Shown in pieces: positions 22,601 to 32,475 of a stretch of DNA of 64,000 nucleotides; position 1 is the first letter of the stretch, and the number at the start of each line of letters is the position of its first letter. The stretch spans positions 1-64,000 of the forward strand of contig JBBHKE010000187.1 of the NCBI GenBank assembly GCA_037447655.1. Reading direction: 5' to 3'. The notes below the pieces were generated by a model. The model had not been told where the DNA came from, made no database searches, and saw nothing but the letters and a program-made list of their open reading frames with translations. Both the position numbers and the translations under genes were made by a program. The stretch is from Zygnema cylindricum. Taxonomy: Eukaryota; Streptophyta; Zygnematophyceae; Zygnematales; Zygnemataceae.

Positions 22601-24578
22601 TGGATCTTTACGGAATACAGCTCGGAGATCGCTTTCTAGGATTTCGAGTTGTTGTGGAAATCATTCACCCAATCAGAAATCAATAAATACAATGGAGGAG
22701 ACATTTCGGATGACTTCGAAACCACCCTCTTCCCCATCATGGTCACCTACCTTTTTGGAGGAACGTTGGCAGATTACAAGGAGCGTCAACCTCTTTTGAT
22801 GACTCCTAGCATTAAAATCTCGGATCCAGCCCTTGATGCCGCTGTTTTGCAAGCGCATGCTGCCTTGGCCGCGGCTACGGCGACCCCTGTGACTCGTACC
22901 TTTACACAGGGCATGAAACCATAGGCGGAAGGAAGTGCCTATGTTAACCAGCTGGAGGCGATCCAGGAAGCCCAGGCAGCAACTCGCATGGTGGCCAACC
23001 CAAACCCTTGTACCACCCTGCTGAATATCTGGAGACTCCTCTACACAGAGAGGAACGAGTCCGCAATCAAGGAATTCACGGAATTCTGATGTTTGAAGAA
23101 CGAGACTCCCCAGACTGTGTTTAACCGACTGTCCAGTCTTTGTCAAAAGACAAAGCTGTCCACGATTGATCTTCCTGCAATGGCCACAAAATTTTTCATC
23201 GCCGTCCATAATTCCTTCGTGTCGACAGGGCAGACTACACTGGACAATTGGATTGCCGGAGAGGTAATCCAGGACATTAATTCCTCAGCCAAGGACATCT
23301 CAATGGTGGCCATGAAGTTGTATGACCATTTCGTCCATAGTGAGGCAAGGGAGAAGGCCGTGACCGGCAAGGCCCGAGCAAATTTGGCAGGATTCGCCGA
23401 GGAGACCTCTTTGAATGAGGAGGAACAGGCTGAACTTCAATCTCTCCGAAAGCTTTAAGCGAAGTAATTGGCTGACAGCGGGTCAGCGCCAGCTAGTGGA
23501 GCAGATGAGCGGGTATTTCTCTATAATTGCCTGAATTGTCGGCAACCAAGTCATGGGTGGAAGCATTACACCAGGAAAACGTAAATCAGAGCTGGCTTTG
23601 AAACTTAAAGAACGGGCAGAAAGAACTTTGAAACAGCAAGAAAGGCTCAAGGGGGGGAGGGGAGAGGACAAGACATCGGTAACCAAAGAAACTTACTGTC
23701 TAACTCCACGGAGCGAAACCTTTAAGATGTCCCAATCTTAGTTGCGGCATATCAAACTTCCAAAGTTTGATGACGCCCAAATCTCCAACGAAATCCGGAG
23801 TAAATATACTACCGAGGGCGCCAAGTGCGAAGCATGTGGATTTCTGGGGCATAAGGAAGGGCAATGTTTCCGGAAAAATGGAATACCCAAGGAAATGATG
23901 CAGTTTGCTTTGTTTACTGGGGAAGGGGAAACCGCCGTTAACCCTCTACCCCTCCAACTCCTTTACCCGTGGGGGCGCCAACTTATGCCAACACCAGAGA
24001 GACCTGAGCGAGTTCTGGCTGCTCCGGCAAAGTTTACGCCGGAGATCATTATACAGCAACAAAGTCAGCAGTTGGCCGCGATGGCTGCAGAGTTAGCTGC
24101 CCTCCGTTTGGGATCTTCTTCCCGGCGTGCACCTCTTACAGTAGCCCAACGACTCCAAAGGCAAAGACACGAGTTGCTACAGAAGCTCGCGGAACTTGAG
24201 CTTCAAAGCACAGAGGGTGCCAATGATGACGACTTATTGGGCTTGGATTTGGAACCTCCAAATGCCCACCATGCCCGAAGCTTCCCGTTTGGAGCTTGGA
24301 ATGTTGGGGTAGGAGACAGTCCTCGCCAACTCCGCAACTCCACCTCAATGCAAAGACAGGACCGCCAGAAAATGGGTCAGAGGGATCACAACCGGAAAGC
24401 TACAGGGCCTTTGTCATTTACTCCCCGAACCGTAATGCTGAACAGCGACATCGGCTTGGGAATCAAGCCCACTCACCAGCCATCTCTTCCTCCCAAACCT
24501 AAATTGCCTCCTGGTTTCGAAAATTGCAAGAACGAGAAACAACAGCGAGAGAAGGAGGTACTGGAAAAAGAGAAATAA
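22600..24578 (+). pseudogene. Element B gag with zinc knuckle, broken
   Basis: Frame pieces 22649-22924 (LWKSFTQSEINKYNGGD, MVTYLFGGTLADYKER) and 23093-23458 (ETPQTVFNRLSSLCQ, LYDHFVHSEAREKAVTG) look like a retrotransposon gag core. CLNCRQPSHGWKH (about 23527) is a degenerate knuckle with His for the last Cys. CEACGFLGHKEGQC (about 23828) is a perfect CX2CX4HX4C knuckle in the frame 23742-24578. That frame goes on with a Gln/Leu-rich helical stretch (QQQSQQLAAMAAELAALR) and a basic tail. Confidence 0.75.
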
Positions 24579-24853
24579 AACAATCATGACTGGTTTGAAA
24601 AGTATATGGCCGAACGCCCGTAGAATGATGCCCCCCAAACACCTCTTGTTCCAGATTCCGGCTCAAAAAGTGAGCAAGAAAGACAAGATCAGGATCAGCA
24701 GGAACCGAACTCATCTCCACCTTCACCAAAAGCAACGCTTCCCTCCTCCAAGCCGGCTGTCATGCTAGTCCGGCACCTCATGCCCTATGCTCTCACACAC
24801 GTGAAGACTCTAGCCTCGTCTCACAACTTGCCTGAAAAATCCTCATTCAGGCA

Positions 24854-25501
24854 TTGGGAGAGGAGATCCACTCTGGAAGGGGGGGGGTAGACAAGGCCAC
24901 TCCGCCAACCGCATTATTTTTGTCCGTGGATAGTAAAACCCATATAGTGGATAGGGACTACAAAGCCTTATCCGTGGCTCTCATACCGAATAGAAACACG
25001 AACTTCAAGCTCAACGGATACGGGGGATACCAGGACGCTGTGGTCGACACCGGAGCTCTCCTCAACATCATTACCACCTCCGTTTTGCAGAAGATGCCCG
25101 AGGAACTCCGGCCCGAAATCTACCCAAGCAACATCTGCTTAAGCACCGTAAGCAACGGCAGTCAACCATTCCATGGGATAATCAAGGCCATGGATATCGA
25201 GTTTTCGGATGACGGAGGCCAACGGGTGAAAATTGAGCTCCCATTCTTGGTGGTGGAAGGGACTCAATTCGAAATTCTGTTGGGAATGGCCACATGGACA
25301 CGGCTTAATATGAGTTTGAGCGTGTGGAAAGAACAGTGTACCATCCGGGACCCCAAAAATCCGGAAGGAACCAAAGGGGTGGTTCCTCTGGATTTATGGA
25401 ACCGGGGAAAGACAAATGTCCCAGTGTTTGGATGCTACCCGGTGTACATAACTTCATCTCCGACAAAAGTGTTTGGCAGTTCCACCGACATTGCCAAATA
25501 A
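24854..25501 (+). pseudogene. Element B aspartic protease
   Basis: DAVVDTGALLNIITTSVLQK (about 25029) is a retropepsin active site with the DTGA core. VEGTQFEILLGMATWTRLN (about 25255) is the second protease signature. The 215-residue frame is otherwise intact and ends 176 bp before the methyltransferase frame, which lies in another phase. The protease would release the methyltransferase and RT from the polyprotein. Confidence 0.88.
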
Positions 25502-25677
25502 ATCTAGCAATTCCCAATTTCCAAGCAGTGGGAAGAGGAATATAAGAATAGATTATTACAAGTAGCAAAACTCCGGTGGGGAGTGGATTAGGCATTTTCA
25601 GCCTTGACGTTAAAGGAAGCTACCTCACAATCTAATGCTTCCAAACCCAAGACCAGTAACAAGGAATCAATCGACAA

Positions 25678-26690
25678 GTGGTGTCATTGGCAGTTCCCGA
25701 TTCTGGGATGCATATTTTATCTCTATTTTTAGGAATTAGTTCTGATTTGGAAGCGGTCTTGAAAACAAGATATCTGGTGGAGTCATACACAGCCGTGCAA
25801 GTATCTCCCGAGGCTAGGGATGTCAGCGAACATCGTCTCCACCAACTTCATCACCAATATCCTCAACAGCTTCCAGTATCCACCTTCTCCAAAGCTCACC
25901 GTAGTCTTCCCCACAATGTAGAGAACATCATGGCGACCCACCTAGCCAGTTTGGGAAGAGTGGATTTGGTGTTGGCAGGCTGGCCTTGTGAAGGATACTC
26001 CCTAGCAGGACAAGGAAAAGGGCACCAAGACCGCAGAAGTGGAACCTTTTTTCGGTTGATTCAGTTAATCTCGAGGCTTCAACAGCTCCAGGAAACGCCG
26101 GTGGGGTACGTTCTAGAAAATGTCCACCCAAGAGATGATAAACGAAAATAGGTTGCGGACAGCTGGAATCACGTAACCCGGATCTTAGTTTTCGACGCCA
26201 TACAGCAGGGATCCCGGGCACACCGAGTCGGGCATATGAGACCAACATGATCCCGATTCCAGTCCTCCACCAACTGTTGGAGAAAGAAATCCCCGACCCG
26301 AAAAATTGCGTTCAGCAAATACTTGGGGAAGGTAGAATAGCCACACCTGTGACTCGACCCGATCGCCCACCTTTCTTCCGGTGCAACAGAACGGGATTCC
26401 CAGAGAAAGCCCTGCCAACATTGGTCTCTTTCCCTCACAGTAACGCATATCGCAATGGAGCGGCACGAATGATTTTGACAGCAAAGCAGGACTCTGGACA
26501 ACACCGACGATTGCCGAACGGGAAGAAGCAATGGGATTTTAGAAAGGAACAACGGCATCACCAGGTATGTCAGACCTTAAGCGGTGCAGCCTTATGGGGC
26601 AAAGTATGGATTTGAATTCGGTCACATGGGTACTGAAGCATTCACTCGCCTTTTCCAATCTAACGTCCCCGAAATCAAGAGCTATTTACC
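25678..26690 (+). pseudogene. Element B C5-cytosine DNA methyltransferase
   Basis: The first frame (25678-26151) has motif I MHILSLFLGISSDLEAVL (Ser in place of the second Gly), a motif II-like AVQVSPEAR, motif IV VDLVLAGWPCEGYSLAGQGK with the catalytic Pro-Cys pair, and motif VI GYVLENV. After a TAG at 26149 the same frame reads QQGSRAHRVGHMRPT (motif VIII). The C-terminal part is in two shifted frames: LVSFPHSNAYRNGA (about 26424), then TIAEREEAMGF, a TAG, KGTTASPGMSDLKR and LMGQSMDLN (about 26510-26620, motifs IX-X). LVSFPHSN matches LVSYPHSH in element A, so the two domains are homologous. Its place between PR and RT suggests it is released as part of pol. Confidence 0.88.
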
Positions 26691-27317
26691 TTCAAGATCC
26701 TCAATTATTAGCTGTGCAGGCAACTTTGCAGCTTGAGGGGGGGAGAGAAAGGAGAAAAACCAAACTTCACATTTTACCGCCGCAGGTTTTCCTAGTGGGG
26801 GGGGACAGCGGCTTCTATGGTGAGAGTCTAGCGGAAGTTGTCAGCAGCAATGTCCTAGCCTTAGAGGTAGGGGCAGATCCACCGGTAGGGTTGGAATTGG
26901 ACATTAACCTCTGGGGTAGACCACTGGAAGCTTGGGCTGCAGCCGGGGAAAATGGATTAGACCCTGGGGGAGCAGTTGGACCCCCAGCAGAAGGCGTGAC
27001 TCTCGGAGCTGTTGGCCCAAAACAAACAGGTGTTCTCATGGTCAGAAATAGATGTCGGTATCTACAAAGGAACACCTTTCCGAATCAATTTGATCGACGA
27101 GACGTCTATTGTTTGGCAGAAGCAGTATCCTCTAAGTTTCAAGGAAAAGGAATTCATCACGGCTAAAGTCTTGACCCTGGTGGAAGCCGGATTGGTTCAG
27201 GAAAGTACTGGACTTCATGGGTTTGCTTCCAAGACAGTCCTCCCTCCCAAAAAAGACTCGTCCGGGAAAACTGTAGATTTCCGGATGTGTGGAGACTATC
27301 GCATACTGAACACTGTT
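26691..27317 (+). pseudogene. Element B reverse transcriptase, N-terminal half
   Basis: A Gly-rich spacer (26700-26990) leads into Gypsy RT: LAQNKQVFSWSEIDVG, LIDETSIVWQKQYPL, VEAGLVQESTGLHG, SKTVLPPKKDSSGKTVDFRM and CGDYRILNTVE. The frame then runs into the SINE-like insertion and loses the blocks between DYRxLN and the active site. Confidence 0.87.
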
Positions 27318-27324
27318 GAAATAA

Positions 27325-27600
27325 GTAGTTTTGTATTTTCTAGTTTAAAATAAATTAGCGGAAACATATATAAGAAATGATGGCAGCCTGCCTCCATCTC
27401 TTCTCTCTCTCCCCCATACTTGTTGTAGTCACTGAAAAAGAGAGAGAGCGATGGAGCCATGGCTGCCTCAGCTCCATAGGAAGGACTAAAGAGTGACTTA
27501 AGTCACTCTCAACAAAAGGTTGAGTCCGGCAGGACTCGAACCCCCGACCGGTAGAGCGCGGCGTACTCCGAGGAATCGATTGTGCCCGGCGCTATATTGA
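27325..27600 (-). mobile_element. SINE-like element 1, tRNA-related head
   Basis: On the minus strand the right end carries GGTTCGAGTCC (27542-27532), a perfect Pol III B box as in a tRNA T-arm. It is followed by a body with GAGCCATGGCTGCC (rev. comp. side) and CCCCCATACTTGTTG. It shares that body with 27745-28015. No complete tRNA cloverleaf is seen. Confidence 0.6.
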
Positions 27601-27742
27601 TGATGTTATTATATTCTCAAAGACTTTTGATGAACACCTAGAGCATAACCAGATCGTTCTCCGGGCACTTCGAGCAGAGGGCTTGAAATGTCACCCGGGC
27701 AAAGGCATTTTTTGGGTGCAGAAAATTATTTACCTCGTGTTG
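27593..27742 (+). pseudogene. Element B reverse transcriptase, active-site fragment
   Basis: YIDDVIIFSKTFDEHLEHNQ (about 27594) holds the RT catalytic YIDD box. LRALRAEGLKCHPGKGIFWV and QKIIYL follow before the second SINE-like sequence cuts the frame at about 27745. About 70 residues between this and the N-terminal half are missing. Confidence 0.88.
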
Positions 27743-27744
27743 AT

Positions 27745-28015
27745 ATTTGAGTATTTTCTAGGTCTGTATTAGGATAGAAAAAGAGCTGAGGCGGTCTGCC
27801 TCTAACTCCCTTATCCAATCCCCCACACTTGTTGCAGTCACTGAAGGCTGGATAGGGAGCTAGAGCCATGGCTGCCTAGGCTCTCTAGAGAAGACAAGGG
27901 GTGAATTAGGTAGACTTACCAAAAGTTAGTTGACCCACGAATTGATCCTGGTACCTGTCGTCCGTCAATCCGCATTAGCCGTTAGCTCTAGCCGTTAAGT
28001 CTAGGACAGATATTA
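27745..28015 (-). mobile_element. SINE-like element 2
   Basis: Shared blocks with 27325-27600 are TATTTTCTAG at the left end, CTGCCTC, CCCCCACACTTGTTG.AGTCACTGAA and GAGCCATGGCTGCCT. The B-box position here is weak (GGATCAATTCG). Both copies lie inside the reverse transcriptase of element B. Confidence 0.55.
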
Positions 28016-28556
28016 CGATATGTAGGGTTTGATAAATATATAAATCGTTATATGTAGATTAATCCGTTTAAGGGCTAATAGATACTTAGTACATAGATAC
28101 AGTTTGATTTAGTACGAAGTACGGTATGTGGACAGAACGGATTCCGCGCATTTGTTTCGATAGCGAAACAAAAATCGCGCATTTGTTTCGATAGCGAAAT
28201 AAATACCGCGCGTCGAATTTCAGCGGCTACGATTATAGTCGGTTTTGATCGGACGGCCACGATAGGCGCCGCGATCACGGAAAAGGCATTTTTGGCGTTT
28301 TACGGTCTTTGCCACGTCAGATGACACGTGGCGTGATAACATTGGACTACGCGAATTCCGGAGATTACAGGAACTAATCTTGATTTGACACGTGTCGACA
28401 TTTTGGCCATGTCGTACAATGGCCGTACATAAAGTACACCGGCACCTGTACTTTTCTGTACGACACAATAATTTGATTGGTGCCGTACTTCAGTAGATAG
28501 AGTTTTAGAGAGGGAATAGGACTTAGAAAATTTTGGGTAGGCAGCTGCCTCTCCCA
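28016..28556. other. Non-coding stretch
   Basis: It contains a tandem pair of a ~30-bp unit (CGCGCATTTGTTTCGATAGC.., about 28146-28203). Nothing else is recognised. Confidence 0.5.
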
Positions 28557-28945
28557 GAGAGCACTCTGTATAAATGGCAAACTTTGGCCAGCCATAACTA
28601 TCAATTTACTTGACCATTTTCAGTGATTCTTTTTGCTGCGCACTCAAGGGATTCCATGCTACACAGGGGTGTAGTTGGTCAGAGTTTTTGTCTGCCAGGG
28701 TGGCTGCATTTATAAGGGAAAGTCAAAGTGGGTGAATGTGTCCAAATCTCATATTCTAACTTTGCATTCTGTGGTGGAACTGACCACACAGAAAGTGTTA
28801 TTTCACAGGGGTGAATCTATATTGGGATTGTGATTGTCAAGGGGTCAGTCATTTGGGTTTATATTAACTTAGAGTCGGCACTATCTAGATTAGCTTCTTT
28901 TGGATCTGCATACTCTGAGGGCCAATGGAGGTCTCACAGTTTCAC
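28557..28945. repeat. Dispersed repeat, copy 2 (partner 11343-11730)
   Basis: It has the same blocks in the same order as 11343-11730, including TAACTAT(C/T)AA..GACCATTTTCAG, AGGGTGTAGT and GGAGGTCTCA. Confidence 0.8.
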
Positions 28946-28956
28946 CTCGGACATGA

Positions 28957-29118
28957 GGTGAACACAACTTATGATAGGACTATCGTCAGATTTGGACGAT
29001 CGGACGGTCGCTGATAAAAGTAGCGACTTAAGAAGATCACATGAAAAGCCCATAACACAACTTACGATAAAGGCGCCGACAAAAGGCCTACAATTGAAAC
29101 GCCTACTTTTGAACTATG
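28957..29118. repeat. Dispersed repeat, copy 1 (partner about 42944-43082)
   Basis: GATCACATGAAAAGCCCATA, ACACAACTTACGATAAAGGC and ACGCCTACTTTTGAACTATG recur in order at 42944-43082 with very few differences. Positions 29119-29541, up to the first inverted-repeat element, hold nothing recognisable except short ACATTTCCGTAAAATTTCGT repeats at about 29150-29210. Confidence 0.9.
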
Positions 29119-29543
29119 ATTGCAACCCTTCTCTTTTCGTGAAAGGCTGTACATTTTCGGGAAATTTCGTACATTTCCGTAAAATTTCGTACATTTCCGT
29201 AAAATTTATGTTAACTGGAGATAAAGTACTAAGAAGTGCAATGTATCTTTTCGTCAAATTCTGTATATTCCCGGAAAAAGCCGTACATTTTTTGTAAGTT
29301 TCCATTCAGTTTACCAAACAAAAAGTACTCAAAGTTTTTTTGCGGTTTTTTCAAAAGTCACGAATTATACTTAGAAATCGGAAAAATGAATAAATCGCAC
29401 GATTTTAACAACAACGGGGTGGATCTTCGAGTACACCTACGTACTCATCTCGTATAGCGTTTCCAATTGTGTTCACACGTTTGAATTTTTGAACTTGGTA
29501 TACCACAGTTTGAAGATGACCGTACGGACAGCAATTGACGGTA

Positions 29544-30104
29544 CACCGACAATCGCTATTAGCGTAGTGTACGCTAATCGCGTCCCGTTTTTTTTTTCTT
29601 ATTATTCTCCATTAGCGTAGTTCATTCTATTTTTTTCTTTACTCTATTTAGGGTAAATTTTTTAGTACCGTACAAATCGGAAGTACGTCATCATTTAATT
29701 AGTGTGGTATATGGACAGTGTCAGACCGTACAAATTTGTACCTTTGTAAGTGCAAAAGTGTAATTAATGAGTTTTAGTAACCGTGGACGCATGAGAATGT
29801 GTGCTCTAAAAATGGGATATAATCGGGCTGTCAAATATCACGTTCGCACATATTCGTCTTGCAACCACGTTTCGAATGTGTGAACGTACGATTTGTGTAC
29901 AATTTGTCAAGTTTTGTACGAATACCTATATTAGTGTAAGCGTGTTTGCGACCGACATTTATTTTTTCAAAGACCCAAATTACAATTATGAAAAAATTAG
30001 AATGTATGTTTTTTTTCGAAATTTTCAAATTCTTAATTAGCGTACACCACTGTAATTTTTCATACACGTTAAAGAAACTTCTACGCTAATAGCGATTGGC
30101 GGTG
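29544..30104. mobile_element. TA-flanked inverted-repeat element 1 (MITE-like)
   Basis: The left end CACCGACAATCGCTATTAGC and the right end (reverse complement CACCGCCAATCGCTATTAGC) match over 24 bp with one mismatch, and TA flanks both sides (29542-29543, 30105-30106). At 561 bp with no coding capacity, it looks like a non-autonomous DNA transposon with a TA target, as in Tc1/mariner-type elements. Confidence 0.8.
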
Positions 30105-30111
30105 TACTGTA

Positions 30112-32262
30112 CACCGTCAATCGCTATTACAGTAAGAGCATTGTTCCATTAGGCGGTCTCGGTAAACGTCAAAAAATCGTTTACTTAAGCTATCGTTCCA
30201 TTGTGTCGGGTCAGTAATCGACGTTTTATTTGCGTGGCAAATTTTGATTGGTTCACGTAATAGATGATTACGATTCTAAAAATCTTAAAAGAATCTCTGA
30301 CAGCGAATTGTGACCACATATTTGTACCAGCGAAGGTTAAAAGTGACTCGTACGACATATTGAATAAAATTTGTACAGGCGGACAAAACTTCAGATTTGT
30401 AAAAGCATACGAAAAGTCAAAATGGTTAGTGGATGGCAACAGACGCGTGAAACAATATCCTCCGTCAAAGATTTTCTTGCGTCTTCCGGTGGCCTCGCAT
30501 CCTTTCTGGCGGAAGGCACATGTCATATGCGAATGTCATATGCGACGTGTACTCACCTGGTCGTGCGGTCGTCGTGGATATTTGTTCACTTTTCCACGAG
30601 GCACGATGGAATTTCTTCAGGCGCTGAGAATTGACCTACTCGAGGTCACTTATTGCGAACTGAAAGTGTCAGACGATGTCATATCCGATTATGCATCCGA
30701 CAGTCCACATTAACACCCATAACATGGAGAATCAAATCCCTCATTCAGTAGCATTGTTTTTCTAACATCTTTTATTTTTAGGTACGGCAATTTACGAATC
30801 AGTACGGCTTTCAGTAAACAACGTCATTTTTTCCCTAATGGGACCTTACCCTAAAGGATTAAACAGCGTAAAGACAAAATTAGTGTTATTAACACTAATC
30901 GGGATTTTTTTTTTAAATATATATATACTAATTAATCCCTAACTGTAATTCGGGTTGTCCTGAAGAATAAATACCCGCCCTTTCAATGTCTACAGTAATA
31001 TGTGTATTTGTACAAAATCTGACAATTCGTATGCCGTCGCGCTGTTCACACGTTCGACGGACGAACATATGAGAACATGATTTTTGTCGACGAGTTTGCA
31101 TCTCTTTCTTCCAGTGCACATTCACATGTGTGCGCAATGATGTGAAGTGTCTTTTTATGCCTTTGTAATTCAAAAAGTACCATTTTGTACAAAAATTAGT
31201 GTTGTGTATCGGTAAGGATTTGCCGATAATCGATATGGGCCTTTTTTCGGGTATCTGATAATCAATATATTGGTAAGATATATCGACATCGGTCTTATCG
31301 TCGATAAGTAGCCGATAATATCGGGTACTTATCGGCGATAATGTCGATAACGATAACTGTACGGGCCGTACAGATAATTGTACGGCATGTACACTCAACT
31401 GTACGTCTTATTCCCCGGACGTGTACAAACACAGAAAGTACAGTAGCCGCCATGAGATCTGTACGGTTTTGATACGGATCCAGTAAAAACGATGTACCTT
31501 TCACATCCGACGCCATGGCTTTGTCCTTTTATTCTTGAGATCCACTGGGACATGCCACGTGTCAATCTGTCGACTTTTTTGGCATAAGCTGCCAAAAGAG
31601 CCATTCCGGGATGCCGGCGCTCACGCTGGCCCGTCCGCTCGTGTTTTCTCATTCCAAGTCGTCCGTTCTATTCCGGCGGCGCGCAGAATGTTATTTTGCG
31701 TCCGTTGTACTTTCGTGTCCGCCGTCCTTTTCCAGTTCCATGTTCACCAGTTTTTTAGTAAAATTACGTACGTCGCCGTAAAAGTTTTGTTCAGTTAACC
31801 GGCCAACATTTATATGCTGCGCTATCCGTAATAAATTGCAGTTAAGCGCTAACGTAACAGATTTTTATACGTGGCATGCCACGCTATATAAAATCAATAA
31901 AATAATACAGTATGTTATAAAGTACTATTGTATGCATACTATATATTTTTTAAGTTATCGCCGATATGGAATTTGTTGGTCCCAGACCGATATATCGGAA
32001 TCTTTGACCGTTCGATAACCGATAACTATCGGTATCGGTGTTATCGCGATAAGTTTTTTACCGATACACAACACTAACAAAAATACCCTGTCCGTATGCC
32101 ACAGTATTTCCATCGCAGTGTACTTCCCTTATTAACGCTAATTGAAAAAAAAATATAATTAGAATAATGGAAAAAATCGAATTATGGATTGTATTTCGGG
32201 TTTTTTTTTTTTTAAAAAGGGCATCGAATTGGCGTTATATACTCTAATAGCGATTGACGGTG
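30112..32262. mobile_element. TA-flanked inverted-repeat element 2, with nested hAT-like element
   Basis: The ends are a perfect 18-bp inverted repeat CACCGTCAATCGCTATTA with TA on both sides. A hAT-like element (31197-32076) sits inside. Without it the element is about 1.26 kb. A 149-codon open frame lies at 30264-30713 (+) but resembles no family I know, so it is not called as a gene. Confidence 0.8.
31197..32076. mobile_element. hAT-like non-autonomous element, intact with target duplication
   Basis: It starts TAGTGTTGTGTATCGGTAA and ends with its exact reverse complement. The flanks are the same 8-bp direct repeat ACAAAAAT (31189-31196 and 32077-32084). An 8-bp duplication with a TAGNG-type end is the hAT signature. 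The 880-bp interior holds palindromic CGATA-rich ends and no transposase. A related inverted copy is at 45239-45943. Confidence 0.93.
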
Positions 32263-32269
32263 TACTGTA

Positions 32270-32468
32270 CACCTTGAATCTTTATTAGCGTATAGAAATT
32301 ATTAGTGTAAAGAAAAAAATAGCGTCATTCATTCTAATTTAGTGCCAGGAGACGTGGCAGATTATGGTCCACGTCCTTAAATAGTGTAATTTATTATATT
32401 TAAGGTATCAATGTCAAAATTTTGGGGTGCCGATATAGCGTACATAAGGCTAATAACGATTCACGGTG
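32270..32468. mobile_element. TA-flanked inverted-repeat element 3 (199 bp)
   Basis: The left end is CACCTTGAATCTTTATTAGC and the right end (reverse complement) CACCGTGAATCGTTATTAGC, with TA on each side. It is separated from element 2 by TACTGTA and from element 4 by TACAGTA. Confidence 0.75.
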
Positions 32469-32475
32469 TACAGTA

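Larger units (their letters stand above)
20453..27742 (+). mobile_element. Gypsy-like element with a DNA methyltransferase (element B), dead
   Basis: The order is a long Pro/Ser/Arg-rich N-terminal region, gag with a zinc knuckle, DTGA protease, C5-cytosine methyltransferase, then Gypsy RT. The RT is interrupted by a SINE-like insertion at about 27330-27600 and cut by another at about 27750. RNase H, integrase and the 3' LTR are absent. The region is visibly richer in G+C than its neighbours, which fits foreign or recently acquired element DNA. Frames are long but separated by single stops and shifts, so decay is milder than in element A. Confidence 0.87.

Noticed and set aside
25678-26690. 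A bacterial restriction-modification methyltransferase or bacterial contamination
   Set aside because: It is embedded between retrotransposon protease and RT in the same orientation, has a homologue in the neighbouring element, and lies in DNA with SINEs and spliced genes.
27525-27600. A tRNA gene on the minus strand
   Set aside because: Only the T-arm (GGTTCGAGTCC) is convincing. No paired acceptor stem, D-arm or anticodon arm could be built, and the sequence continues into a body shared with another repeat, so it is a SINE-like head.
30264-30713. A 149-codon protein gene
   Set aside because: It lies inside an inverted-repeat element, resembles no family, and the opposite strand is also partly open. 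Not enough to call a gene or transposase.
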